Source: Akkermansia massiliensis
GTDB taxonomy: Bacteria; Verrucomicrobiota; Verrucomicrobiia; Verrucomicrobiales; Akkermansiaceae
Direction of reading: 5' to 3'
DNA length: 64,000 nucleotides
Assembly: GCF_018847375.1 (NCBI RefSeq)
Contig: NZ_CP072036.1
Coordinates: 2,356,001 to 2,420,000 of the forward strand
In this document: positions 33,404 to 41,889 of the stretch, in pieces
Position numbering within the stretch: position 1 is the stretch's first letter
How the letters are laid out: each line of letters begins with the position of its first letter
Position numbers and translations under genes: made by a program
Notes under the pieces: generated by a model
Seen by the model: only the letters and a program-made list of their open reading frames with translations
The model's database searches: none
Told to the model about the DNA's origin: nothing

Positions 33404-35008
33404 TCAGTTAGGCCTCATTCCAGTGGGCCGGGAGGAAGGACGCCACGCATCCGTGCCGTAGGTGGCTTGTGCCGTGGGTTCGGGAAGCTGCCGGAACTGC
33501 ATCCTCTGCCGGTCCCGTCTCCATTTCCGCAGGTTGCGGGAACGCCAGTTCCAAATGCGGCTTTCGGCATGGAGGGCTTCCCGGGTCATGGCGTAAACGT
33601 TGGCTCCGGCTTCCGTATCCCCTCCCAGCCGGCGGTAGACGGCCATGGCGAAGGGGATGTTGTCCCGGAGTTCAAAGCGCGGCAGGTCTCCATCGCTGAA
33701 ATACCAGTCCGACTGTCTGTCCATCGTCATCAGGTTCAGGTCGCCGCTCAGTTGGGACGGACTGCGGAGCCCGGTCAGGGCCAGGAAAACAAGGGCTATG
33801 GCGCCGCAGAGTTTTCCATAACGCAGCCAGTTTCCATGGCCGGCCATGTAGCGGAAGAGAAGGTACAGGAAGCAGGCTCCCATCAGCAAATAGATGCCGG
33901 CCGTGACGCGGTTGGGAGAGAAGCCGAAATCTTTTATCTGGAAATACAGCCTCATGCCCACGCTGGCGGCGAGCAGTCCCGTCTGCGCCGCCAGGATGAA
34001 GCCCAGGACGATTCCCGTTTTTGACGCCCGCACGGAGCCTTCCGGACGGAACAGGACCAGCAGCACCAGGGCGGAAAGAAAGGCCGCCAGCATGATGGAG
34101 TCCGCCCCGTCGTGCAGATAGGCGGTCTGGGAGATGCCGTCAGGAACGCTTCCCCGCCATAAAAACGCTACGTCCGTGCCGTTGTTGACCAGAAAAGCCA
34201 GGTTGATGAACAGCAGGGAAACGGCGGGGAGGTGCGGGAGCCAGGGGCTGCCCGGACGCACGGGGTGTTGTTCCGGGAAGGAAGAGCGGGAGCGCGGCAT
34301 GGCTGCAATGCCGAATGCCAGGGCTCCCAGGCACCACAGGAGGATGTCCGCTACCGTTCCCATATCCGGAACCAGCCAGGAGCAATAGCTCCAGAACCAT
34401 TTGTTCATGGCTGTTCTGACGGCGGCGACCACAGGGTTCCCGTCCGCAAAGATGGACAGGAAGACCAGGAACAGAATGACTCCGATGGCGACGCTGCCTG
34501 CAAGCGGAATTTTCCCCAGGACGTTTGCGGCCGCCTCTTTTGCCTGGGTCACCCGGAAAAATTTATAGCCCCACCAGGTGACGTACCGTTTGGCAGGGTC
34601 AAAGCTGTTGCCCTCTTTCCGCGGCAGGAACGTTATCACCACGGGAAGCCCCAGGCCGATGAGCAGATTGAACTGGGTAAAGGAAGTTAGGTTGGCGCCT
34701 GCCGCAGCAGCGTTCAGCACGGCCATGAAAACAAGGAACACCTGCTCCTTCCGGCTGAGGTCCGTTCTCAGTGCCAGAAAGGCCGCCGTGTACAGCAGAA
34801 GGCCCAGCGCAGTACCGATGCCCAGGCCCTCCAATGTACCGAACATGAAATCCGCGGCAAAGCCGCTGGCAATCAGGACAAGCAGCGGGATGTGCCCATG
34901 CCTCCACCAGGAAGGGGAAAGCAGGGACTGCGGATCTCTGCGGACGGAGGTGGGGCAGGAAGGCGGAAGGGATGGACGCTCCGGAAAGGAAGAGGAAGGT
35001 TCTGTCAT
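33404..35008 (-). CDS. Polytopic membrane protein, DUF4153/DUF4173-like
   Basis: 534 residues from ATG 35008; a 13-residue longer form from 35047 is open. About ten to eleven membrane segments run from residue ~50 to ~430, followed by a ~120-residue soluble tail rich in Arg and Trp ([29 protein letters not shown]...[15 protein letters not shown]). The arrangement resembles the DUF4153/DUF4173 group of integral membrane proteins, which often occur near two-component systems and have no known biochemical role. The family call is tentative. Divergent from coaD. Confidence 0.6.
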   Translation of the reverse strand: MTEPSSSFPERPSLPPSCPTSVRRDPQSLLSPSWWRHGHIPLLVLIASGFAADFMFGTLEGLGIGTALGLLLYTAAFLALRTDLSRKEQVFLVFMAVLNAAAAGANLTSFTQFNLLIGLGLPVVITFLPRKEGNSFDPAKRYVTWWGYKFFRVTQAKEAAANVLGKIPLAGSVAIGVILFLVFLSIFADGNPVVAAVRTAMNKWFWSYCSWLVPDMGTVADILLWCLGALAFGIAAMPRSRSSFPEQHPVRPGSPWLPHLPAVSLLFINLAFLVNNGTDVAFLWRGSVPDGISQTAYLHDGADSIMLAAFLSALVLLVLFRPEGSVRASKTGIVLGFILAAQTGLLAASVGMRLYFQIKDFGFSPNRVTAGIYLLMGACFLYLLFRYMAGHGNWLRYGKLCGAIALVFLALTGLRSPSQLSGDLNLMTMDRQSDWYFSDGDLPRFELRDNIPFAMAVYRRLGGDTEAGANVYAMTREALHAESRIWNWRSRNLRKWRRDRQRMQFRQLPEPTAQATYGTDAWRPSSRPTGMRPN

Positions 35009-35192
35009 GGGAGAAAGGTCGGATAGTTGCGGAACAGCCGCCCGCACGCGGGAAGTGAGGCGCTGTCCGTTAATGTTTAGCCGTTATTGCAGGAGTGTCA
35101 AGCAGGGATGTCCGGAAAAGAGCGGGCCTGAATGGAGAGGGCGGGTCCGCCGCATGGAAAAGGATTGTATTTTCCGCAGGAGGGCGTATAGC

Positions 35193-35711
35193 ATGGCACG
35201 AATGAAGCGCATCGCCGTGTATGCCGGTAGTTTTGACCCTCTGACCAATGGTCACTTATGGATGATCAAGCAGGGGGCGAGGATGTTTGATGAGCTGATT
35301 GTGGCCATAGGCGACAATCCGGACAAGCACTACACGTTTTCCCATGAGGAACGCATGACCATGCTGCGGGTGGCGCTTTCCGACATGCCGGACGTGCGCA
35401 TTGCCGAGTTCCACAACCGCTTTCTGGTGGATTTTGCCAACGAACACGGGGCCACGTTCATGCTGCGCGGCATCCGTTCCACGCAGGATTATGAATATGA
35501 ACGCGTGATGCGCCATATTAATGCGGACATGGCTCCCAAGGTCTGCACGGTGTTCCTGATGCCTCCGCGGGATACGGCGGAACTGTCCTCCAGCATGATC
35601 AAGGGGCTGATTGGCCCGGAAGGCTGGGAAAGCCAGGTGAGCCGCTATGTCCCCCACAATGTATTCGCCATGCTGAAGGAGAAGTACCGGGAGGTTTTCC
35701 CGCGTTCCTAG
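35193..35711 (+). CDS. coaD: Phosphopantetheine adenylyltransferase
   Basis: 172 residues. Nucleotidyltransferase fold with [16 protein letters not shown] (the T/HxGH-type ATP site, here TNGH) and the C-terminal [13 protein letters not shown], where SSSMIK is the family's ATP-binding ISSTxVR/K equivalent. [15 protein letters not shown] is also diagnostic. It makes dephospho-CoA from 4'-phosphopantetheine and ATP. The ATG at 35193 follows a GCAGGAGGG ribosome binding site; the longer open frame from 34578 runs antisense through the neighbouring membrane gene and is not used. Confidence 0.96.
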   Translation: MARMKRIAVYAGSFDPLTNGHLWMIKQGARMFDELIVAIGDNPDKHYTFSHEERMTMLRVALSDMPDVRIAEFHNRFLVDFANEHGATFMLRGIRSTQDYEYERVMRHINADMAPKVCTVFLMPPRDTAELSSSMIKGLIGPEGWESQVSRYVPHNVFAMLKEKYREVFPRS

Positions 35712-35726
35712 CGGCTTTTGGAGCCG
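35712..35726. terminator. Short hairpin between convergent coaD and release-factor-like gene
   Basis: CGGCT at 35712-35716 pairs with AGCCG at 35722-35726 around TTTGG, followed by TTATT on the plus strand. It fills the 15 bp between two convergent stops. The stem is only 5 bp, so efficiency as a terminator is doubtful. Confidence 0.35.
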
Positions 35727-36089
35727 TTATTCGTTGTCCGGAGAGGGAGCCGGAGGACTGGAACGCCTGCGTCTTCTACGGTCCTTCTGCCGGCGCATGC
35801 GCTGGATGACGCGGGCTCTCGCGGCGCATCGGCCCGTTTGCATTTGTTCCACCGCGTCGCACAGTTCCCTGCGCGCCAGAAAGCGGTTGAGCTCGCGGGA
35901 TCTGTCCACGTGGCATTTGACGGCGATTCCCGTGGGGATGTGCTTGAGATAAACGCAGTTGTTGGTTTTATTCACCTTCTGGCCGCCGCGCCCGCTTCCG
36001 CGGACAAAGCTTTCCTCCAGATCCTGTTCACGGATGCCCAGGGCTTCCATCCGCTCCTGGAGAGCGGCCAGTTTTTCAGGCCTTACCAT
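35727..36089 (-). CDS. Peptide-chain-release-factor-like protein with GGQ motif
   Basis: 120 residues. Contains only the catalytic domain of class-I release factors: SFVRGSGRGGQKVNKTNNCVYLKHIPTGIAVKCH (about residues 27-60), where GGQ triggers peptidyl-tRNA hydrolysis, and then a very basic C-terminal tail (RMRRQKDRRRRRR). It has no codon-recognition domain, so it fits stalled-ribosome rescue factors of the ArfB/mtRF-R type, whose basic tail enters the mRNA channel. The specific subfamily is uncertain. ATG at 36089 overlaps the end of the upstream membrane protein by 14 bp, implying translational coupling. Confidence 0.85.
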   Translation of the reverse strand: MVRPEKLAALQERMEALGIREQDLEESFVRGSGRGGQKVNKTNNCVYLKHIPTGIAVKCHVDRSRELNRFLARRELCDAVEQMQTGRCAARARVIQRMRRQKDRRRRRRSSPPAPSPDNE

Positions 36090-36630
36090 AACCGGAGCAT
36101 TGCAGGGTGTTGACGCGCTGCCGGACCGCATGGACCAGCATTTCCCGGCTGGCGGCTGTCATGGAGCGCAGGCTGACCGCGACGGTTGAGCCGTCCGTCA
36201 GGCGGAGGTTCAGGCGTCCGCCTTTCCGGTCCGCAGAACGTATCTGCTGCCAGAAGCACCATTGCATGGCGCGGCGCGCCCGCAGGAAGGGCAGGATTTC
36301 CACGCCTACCGGGGTGACGATGACGGCCGCGTGCTTCAGGCAGCGGCTCCCCGCAATCAGGCAGAGGACGGCGGGAACAAGCGCCGCAGCCTGCATGGCC
36401 CACAGGGGGGCGGGCAGGTACGGGGTGATTGTATCGTAACCCGTGAGCTGGAGGAAGGCGGCGGTGGCGATCAGCAGGAATCCCGCCGCCAGCAGGACGG
36501 AGCCCGCGCGGTTGCGGGTGAAGCGCAGCTCCCTTTCCCGGGCGGGAATGTGCCGGATGTCCTCCACGCCCAGCCCGGCTTTGACCGGGCGGGGAGCGGA
36601 GGCGGAAGAATGGAGTTCAGGCTCCGGCAT
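36076..36630 (-). CDS. Membrane protein with PH-like C-terminal region
   Basis: 184 residues. Two hydrophobic helices at about 43-63 (GSVLLAAGFLLIATAAFLQL) and 75-95 (PLWAMQAAALVPAVLCLIAG) are followed by a ~85-residue cytoplasmic domain. That domain has strands like AAVIVTPVGVEILPFLRARR and LNLRLTDGSTVAVSLRSM, reminiscent of bacterial PH-type (YdbS/YcxB-like) domains. The family call is tentative. It overlaps both neighbours by about 14 bp (upstream UDP-glucose pyrophosphorylase, downstream GGQ protein), so the three are translationally coupled. Confidence 0.6.
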   Translation of the reverse strand: MPEPELHSSASAPRPVKAGLGVEDIRHIPARERELRFTRNRAGSVLLAAGFLLIATAAFLQLTGYDTITPYLPAPLWAMQAAALVPAVLCLIAGSRCLKHAAVIVTPVGVEILPFLRARRAMQWCFWQQIRSADRKGGRLNLRLTDGSTVAVSLRSMTAASREMLVHAVRQRVNTLQCSGYGKA

Positions 36631-38002
36631 AAACGCCCGGGAGGATTTCCTTCGTTTCTTCGGAATCGTTTTCCATCAGCAGCGTGCCCTGGAGAACGGC
36701 TCCGTCCTGGAAGTGGAAGCGGCCGCGCAGGGTCAGCTTGTCCAGCCCGATCAGGGAAGGCAGGCCCAGGCTGTCCAGGGAGTCCACCAGCTTGTACAGC
36801 TTGGAGTCCAGGTCCACAACGGGAGTTTTTCCTTCCCGTTCCGGAGCCAGGGCCACCTTGCCGTCTTCATCCACGGCGATGGCGTCCGAACGCAGCAGGA
36901 GCAGGTCGGACGTGGTCTTGACGGGGAAGAACCGGGAACGCGGAACGTTGACGGCCCTTGCGCCGGGGAAGCACTCGATGCCCGCGCCCATGGCCGTTTC
37001 CAGCTGGTACACCGGGGCGGATTCCGGGTCGCGGGGGTTGAGCGTCTTGCTGTTCCGGATCATGGGCAGAGGGAGCACGCCGCCGTTGGCGTCCAGGATT
37101 TCCTTGAGGGCGTCCAGGCGTATCCAGAGCGTGTTGGTATTGAAATAGCGGTGCTTGGAGATGTTCTGGAATTCGGGAATGTCCGCATCCGGGCACTGGG
37201 CAACTTCCCGCAGGATCAAGTGGCCGTCCGCCTTCCTGACGGCCAGGTGGCCGCCTTTCTTGTCCGCCTCCGTGCGGCGGGTGACTTCCATGACGAAGGG
37301 GGCGCCGCTCTCCGCAAACCAGCGCAGGAAGTTCATGTCAAGCTGTGCGCCCAGATTGTCGGAGTTGGAGACGAAGGCGTATTTGACGCCGTCCGCCAGC
37401 AGGCGGTCCAGCCAGCCGGAACCCAGCAGGGCCGGGTACAGGTCACCGTGGCCGGGCGGGCACCATTCCAGTTCCGGCTGTTCCGGGCAACTGGCCGGGG
37501 CGAGCCCGTCCACCAGGATTTTGGGAACGCGGTTCTGCATCAGCTCCACCTGGGCGGGGTCCGCAAAGCCGTCAGACGCGTATTTTTCCAGGTAGGCCAG
37601 CGTATCCGCGCTGGTGGAGAAGGAGTTCATCAGCAGAAGGCGCACGGGCGTGCCGGAGATGGAGCGCAGGTGCTTCACCTGCCGGACGATCAAGTCCAGG
37701 AACGTGTCTTCACCCTTTACCTTCAGCAGGCTTTTCGCCTTCTGGAGTCCCATGCTCGTGCCGAGGCCGCCGTTGAGCTTGATGCACACGCACTGGGAGA
37801 TCAGGCCCTTGTCCGCCGCGGGGGTGGAGGCCGTGATGTCCTGCCAGTCCACCACCTGGTCGGCGGGCTGGATGTCCGTTTCCGGAATCATGCCGGAGTG
37901 GTTGGAGACGAGAGCTTCGTAACAGCGGGAGAAAGCTTTGACGGCTGCGGCCGGAACGCCGGCGGATTCCATCTTTTCTTCAAAAGGAGTGAACATACTC
38001 AT
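36617..38002 (-). CDS. UTP-glucose-1-phosphate uridylyltransferase, UGP2-type
   Basis: 461 residues of the UDPGP family typical of eukaryotes, unlike the GalU type common in bacteria. Signature CVCIKLNGGLGTSMGLQKAKSLL lies near residue 68-90 (nucleotide-binding LNGGLGTSMG). Others are CPPGHGDLYPALLGSG, FVSNSDNLGAQLD and VEVTRRTEADKKGGHL-type uracil/glucose-binding segments. It makes UDP-glucose for glycogen, polysaccharide and UDP-sugar pathways and so feeds the UDP-glucuronate decarboxylase route. Starts are ATG 38002 or 37996. First gene of a coupled three-gene run. Confidence 0.9.
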   Translation of the reverse strand: MSMFTPFEEKMESAGVPAAAVKAFSRCYEALVSNHSGMIPETDIQPADQVVDWQDITASTPAADKGLISQCVCIKLNGGLGTSMGLQKAKSLLKVKGEDTFLDLIVRQVKHLRSISGTPVRLLLMNSFSTSADTLAYLEKYASDGFADPAQVELMQNRVPKILVDGLAPASCPEQPELEWCPPGHGDLYPALLGSGWLDRLLADGVKYAFVSNSDNLGAQLDMNFLRWFAESGAPFVMEVTRRTEADKKGGHLAVRKADGHLILREVAQCPDADIPEFQNISKHRYFNTNTLWIRLDALKEILDANGGVLPLPMIRNSKTLNPRDPESAPVYQLETAMGAGIECFPGARAVNVPRSRFFPVKTTSDLLLLRSDAIAVDEDGKVALAPEREGKTPVVDLDSKLYKLVDSLDSLGLPSLIGLDKLTLRGRFHFQDGAVLQGTLLMENDSEETKEILPGVYAGA

Positions 38003-38096
38003 TGGCGGCTTTTGTACAAAATGCCCGTTGGAGGCTCAAGCATTATCAGCGTATCCGGCACGCCCGCGCGCCTTTTCCCCTGTGGGGGCCTTCGGC

Positions 38097-38840
38097 TTAT
38101 TTGGAAGCGATCACCCGGATGCGCCGGTAGTCCGCCACCCATTGGGTGCCGTCCCACAGCTCGTCCCGCAGGGCCTTTTCCATTTCCTCGAAAATCCGGA
38201 CGCGCCGTTTTTCGTGGAGGCACTTCAGGTCCGCCCAGAAGAACTGGCGCGCCCAGTTGCGCAAGCCGTCCGGCCCGTCCTTCAGCGGCGTGGGGCGGTC
38301 AAAGTCCATCACCACTTCCGGGCGCAGTCCTGCCTGTTCCAGCATGCTGCGGTATTCTTCCACGGTGGGGAAGTAAAAACGTGTCTTGTACGGGAGGTTC
38401 ATCCGCTCCAGGCTGGGCCGGAAGGCCTCCCTGATGCGGAGGATGTTGCGGTGGGCCCCAAATTCGCAGATCAGTTTTCCCTGCGGTTTCAAGGCGCGGG
38501 AGACGGCTTTCAAAAGAGCCCCGTGGTCCGGTATCCAATGGAAGGCGGCATTGGAAAAAATGACGTCAAACCAGTTGTTCCAGGGCATGAGGCAGGCGTC
38601 CAGCACGCGGAAGTCCATGCCGGGATAAAGCTGCCGTGCCTTTCCAATCATTTCCGGGGAGGCGTCCAGCCCGACGACGGAGGTCGATTTTTCCAGCAGG
38701 GCGTGCGTCAGCGTACCGGTTCCGCAGCCCAGGTCCAGAATGGCCTGGCCGGGGTTTTCCGGCACGTTGGAGAGCAGGTCCCTGCCATATTCCGCGACAA
38801 AATCATGCTTGTTTTCGTACAAATCAGCGTTCCAGTCCAT
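38097..38840 (-). CDS. SAM-dependent class I methyltransferase
   Basis: 247 residues from ATG 38840. SAM site motif I is ILDLGCGTGTLTHALL (about residues 34-49), with acidic VVGLDASPEMI following. Motif IV is FDVIFSNAAFHWIPDH. Together with the C-terminal layout this matches trans-aconitate 2-methyltransferase-like proteins. The substrate cannot be deduced. The upstream open frame to 38924 lacks conserved features. Separated from the UGP gene by ~95 bp on the same strand and divergent from the outer-membrane protein gene. Confidence 0.85.
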   Translation of the reverse strand: MDWNADLYENKHDFVAEYGRDLLSNVPENPGQAILDLGCGTGTLTHALLEKSTSVVGLDASPEMIGKARQLYPGMDFRVLDACLMPWNNWFDVIFSNAAFHWIPDHGALLKAVSRALKPQGKLICEFGAHRNILRIREAFRPSLERMNLPYKTRFYFPTVEEYRSMLEQAGLRPEVVMDFDRPTPLKDGPDGLRNWARQFFWADLKCLHEKRRVRIFEEMEKALRDELWDGTQWVADYRRIRVIASK

Positions 38841-38996
38841 CACTGCCCCATCATAGGAGGAAAGGGATTCTTTACAAGAAAGACCCTGTCTTTTTTCAAG
38901 GGATTTTCCCGCTGTTGCCGCCAAGGTCCGTTTCTCCGTGCCGTTCCGGGATTCTGCTTGCGTTGGAGGGGTTGAAATGATTAAGATAAGCTTACT

Positions 38997-39845
38997 ATGA
39001 AAGCAACAGCCCTGTTCATGGCGGCCTCAGCCCTGGCCGCGGTTTCCGCCGGCGCCTATGACGGATATGGTTATGACCCCCGTCCCGCAAGTTCCTACAA
39101 TGATACGGTCAGCGGCGCGGCCCACATCGGTTATGATTCCCGGTATGCCTACAAGGACGTGGTGGCATCCTCCCTGCTGAACCGCAGCGGCGTGTTCAAC
39201 ATCGGCGGTGAGCTGAATCTCAACCTGGCCCGGGACTGGAAGCAGGAAATCGGCGCGGAATACATGGCCTTCTGCGACGGCCTGCTGAGCGACAAGGATG
39301 CCTTTGACGCCAACTGGAAGGCCGTCAAGGAGCTGTTCCCCAACCTGTCTTTCCGGGGGGGGTACGAATTCAATTACGGCGGCCTGCCGGGCTATTTGAG
39401 CAAGTACATGGGGAAGGCCCCCCATTCCGTGGCCCAGTCCGTGACGGCAGGCCTGGCGTATGACGATCCGGGCCACGGCTATTTTGGCTCCCTGGACGTG
39501 CAGTACGGCTTTTACGGCATGATTGGCTGGCGTATCGACCTGAACGCGGGCAAGCGCTGGAGCGGCCTGATTCATGAGAAGGTGGACCTGGAATTGAGCG
39601 CCGGAACCGGCTATTCTTCCAGCTACTGGGGCTCCGGCGTGGCCGGATTTGACCAGGTGAACATCAAGCTGGCGGCTCCCGTGCGCGTAACGGGCGTGGA
39701 TGCCAGCCGCGGGTTCCGCGTCATTCCCTTCATCCAGCTGGACTGGGCCGGAAACACCCGTTCCGAAATCCGCCGCTACACCGGCATGAGCACGATTGAG
39801 GACTTCCGCATCCGCGTGGGCGTGGAAGCCGTTTACCGCTTTTAA
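38997..39845 (+). CDS. Predicted outer-membrane beta-barrel protein
   Basis: 282 residues. Signal peptide MKATALFMAASALAAVSAGA, then alternating amphipathic strands rich in Tyr/Gly (GAAHIGYDSRYAYKDVV, GELNLNLARDW, GLAYDDPGHGYFGSLDVQYGFYG, VDLELSAGTGYSSSYWG). The C-terminal strand ends VGVEAVYRF, the terminal Phe expected for barrel assembly by BAM. About 12 strands are plausible. No porin or transporter family was recognised; related proteins in this lineage are annotated as hypothetical. A strong terminator follows, so it is transcribed alone. Confidence 0.75.
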   Translation: MKATALFMAASALAAVSAGAYDGYGYDPRPASSYNDTVSGAAHIGYDSRYAYKDVVASSLLNRSGVFNIGGELNLNLARDWKQEIGAEYMAFCDGLLSDKDAFDANWKAVKELFPNLSFRGGYEFNYGGLPGYLSKYMGKAPHSVAQSVTAGLAYDDPGHGYFGSLDVQYGFYGMIGWRIDLNAGKRWSGLIHEKVDLELSAGTGYSSSYWGSGVAGFDQVNIKLAAPVRVTGVDASRGFRVIPFIQLDWAGNTRSEIRRYTGMSTIEDFRIRVGVEAVYRF

Positions 39846-39851
39846 ACGGAA

Positions 39852-39900
39852 GCCTCCGCGGCCCTTTCCTCCGGGCGGGGCCGCGGAGGCGTTCCTTTTT
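39852..39900 (+). terminator. Intrinsic terminator of the outer-membrane protein gene
   Basis: GC-rich stem GCCTCCGCGGCCC (39852-39864) pairs with GGGGCCGCGGAGGC (39877-39890), followed by GTTCCTTTTT. It begins 6 bp after the stop. Confidence 0.85.
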
Positions 39901-39947
39901 CTCCGGAGCCGCCCGGACTGCCTCTAACTCCCTTGAACAATCCCGCC

Positions 39948-40538
39948 ATGTTGAAAATGATTCTGCTGCTGGCCCGGCGCACGTTTATACGGCTGCTGCT
40001 GGTGCTGCTTCCCCTGGGCCTCTTTGCGTTCCTGGCGCAGGCCATTCCCCTTTCCCCGCTGCAATCCCTGGTCGTCCTGATTCCGGTGATTGCCTTTGAA
40101 GTGTGGCTCGTGATCAAGTACCTGCTGCCCGTGATGGGCGATCTGGTGACCAAGACGCTGTATTCCTCCAACATCACCACGGATGAGGAAGTGCTGGTGG
40201 ACGCCGCCCGGCGCATGCTGAATTCCGGGGATCCGCAGGGAGCCCTGGAACTGCTGGAGCGCTACCGGAAGGAAAATTCGGGGCTGGTGCGTTCCTGGCT
40301 CATGGAATCCAGCCTGCTGAACGATATGCGCCGGTATGCGGATTCCGTTGAAGTCCTTCAGGAAGGCCTGGAGTCCAGAAGATGGCGCAAGGAGGACCGG
40401 GCGCTGTTCCTGTACAAGATAGGAGTGATTTACGATTCCCAGCTCAACAATCCGGACAAGGCCCGGAAATACTGGGAGGAAGCCGCGGACAGGTATCCCA
40501 ACACGGCTTACGGCCGTTCCGCCCTGGACAAGCTGTAA
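39948..40538 (+). CDS. TPR-containing membrane protein
   Basis: 196 residues from ATG 39948; a TTG at 39933 could add five. Two adjacent hydrophobic helices (about 10-35 and 40-65) anchor a C-terminal cytoplasmic or periplasmic domain with TPR-like helical pairs: DAARRMLNSGDPQGALELLERY, then MRRYADSVEVLQEGLES, then RALFLYKIGVIYDSQLNNPDKARKYWEEAADRYPN. TPRs bind protein partners; the partner is unknown. Preceded by a strong terminator and followed by a 390-bp AT-rich gap. Confidence 0.7.
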   Translation: MLKMILLLARRTFIRLLLVLLPLGLFAFLAQAIPLSPLQSLVVLIPVIAFEVWLVIKYLLPVMGDLVTKTLYSSNITTDEEVLVDAARRMLNSGDPQGALELLERYRKENSGLVRSWLMESSLLNDMRRYADSVEVLQEGLESRRWRKEDRALFLYKIGVIYDSQLNNPDKARKYWEEAADRYPNTAYGRSALDKL

Positions 40539-40929
40539 ATAAACCCGTGCTGAAGTAGCGGCATTTGCTATGGAAAGTTTGCCTGGTTAGGGCTGTGTAG
40601 CTGACCGGCAGCGCATGGTTTTTCCCGGCTGGCGGAGTGTCTTTGTTCATGCGGCCTGTTATTTTTCACGGAGCGGTTGCTCCAGTAATTTTTTAATGCG
40701 TTCCAGAAAAAAGGAAAAAGAATTTCAGGAAAGCTTCCCTCTTTTTTTTCTTTTCAGGTAAAAGTTGTATTTTCAAGCTTCTAGCCAGAGTGAAAGAAGC
40801 TTTTTATTGATGAAAATCAATATAATAAACGTTGCATAGCTGAAAGGTTGCATTATACTGATTTCTCTTCAATGATTAAAGGCCGTTCGATTTCGGCGGA
40901 TGGTTTGAATTTTTTAAAACTGATTGAAT
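40539..40929 (+). promoter_or_regulatory. AT-rich upstream region of licD1 with sigma-70-like promoter
   Basis: 390 bp with no gene, much more AT-rich than the flanks. The best promoter is TTGCAT at 40832-40837, 16 bp, then TATACT at 40854-40859, ~70 bp before the licD1 ATG. A small GGAAAGCTTCC hairpin followed by a T-rich run sits near 40729-40751 and may terminate the upstream TPR gene. The base composition suggests the accessory locus starts here. Confidence 0.5.
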
Positions 40930-41889
40930 ATGATGGAATTAAACCATATAAAATATATGGTTCTCTGTAAGTTCCCTTATTATGGGCGGAAAATCATCAA
41001 TCGGTTTATGAATGGTTTCAGGAGAAGAAGAAACGAATCTTTGGCGTCAAAGCTGGAAGATATCCGCAATCTTCTCATTTACAACCATCCCGTTTCCCAG
41101 GTTCCTCCGGCTACGGGCAAGCTGAGGCTGCTTCAGGAAGGCAATACCGTTTTGCTGGCTCTTTTTGCGCGGAAGTGCCGGGAAAACGGCCTCCGGTACT
41201 GGCTGGATTACGGAACGTTGCTGGGCGCGGTGCGGCACAGGGGCTTTATTCCGTGGGACGATGATCTGGACGCAAGCATGATGAGGCCGGAGTACGACCG
41301 CCTTCTGGAACTGCTGCCCTCCCTCTTTCCGCGGGAGGAGGGATTTACCTGGAAAAGGCATGCCTTCCTGCAAATAGGGTATGAGGGCACTCCTCTCAAC
41401 ATTGACGTATACCCTTATCATTTTTATTCGGAAAGCCTCGTGTCCCCGGAACAGCACGGCAGCCTGGACAGGCGGCTTACTGCGTTTAAAAAAGACGTGG
41501 TTCTGGTGGATGGCCGGATGAACATGACCGATGACCAGATCCAGCAGAAAATCCGCCGGGAGATTCTGGAAGGCAAGGACCCGGCGGCGGAGGAGGACAC
41601 CCCCGGAATTTTCCTTTCCCCGGCCATCACATTTACTAAAAACACTCATCTGCCCTATGAGACGTTCTTTCCCCTGGGATCCATGGAGTTTGAGGGGATG
41701 AAATTCTCCGTGCCCAACCATGCGCGCCAGTACCTGCAATTTTTTTATGGCGATTACCTGTCCTATCCGGACCGCATCCAGTTCAAGCACCCTTCCGTAA
41801 AGCGCATGATGGAACATGTCCCCTTTGAGACGGCGGTGAACCGTTTCATTGACGTCTACGGAAAGCAGATTGACATGTCCCAGTCATGA
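40930..41889 (+). CDS. LicD-family phosphotransferase 1
   Basis: 319 residues. Signature of the LicD superfamily at about residues 95-135: [28 protein letters not shown], where the WDDDLD acidic cluster binds metal. LicD proteins move a phospho-alcohol (phosphocholine in streptococci and Haemophilus) from a CDP carrier to a glycan; fukutin-type relatives transfer ribitol phosphate. The N-terminus is basic and has no signal peptide, so it should act on the cytoplasmic face. Its stop overlaps the next ATG by 4 bp (ATGA), coupling it to the cytidylyltransferase fusion. A TTG at 40924 is an alternative start. Acceptor and donor are inferred only. Confidence 0.88.
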   Translation: MMELNHIKYMVLCKFPYYGRKIINRFMNGFRRRRNESLASKLEDIRNLLIYNHPVSQVPPATGKLRLLQEGNTVLLALFARKCRENGLRYWLDYGTLLGAVRHRGFIPWDDDLDASMMRPEYDRLLELLPSLFPREEGFTWKRHAFLQIGYEGTPLNIDVYPYHFYSESLVSPEQHGSLDRRLTAFKKDVVLVDGRMNMTDDQIQQKIRREILEGKDPAAEEDTPGIFLSPAITFTKNTHLPYETFFPLGSMEFEGMKFSVPNHARQYLQFFYGDYLSYPDRIQFKHPSVKRMMEHVPFETAVNRFIDVYGKQIDMSQS

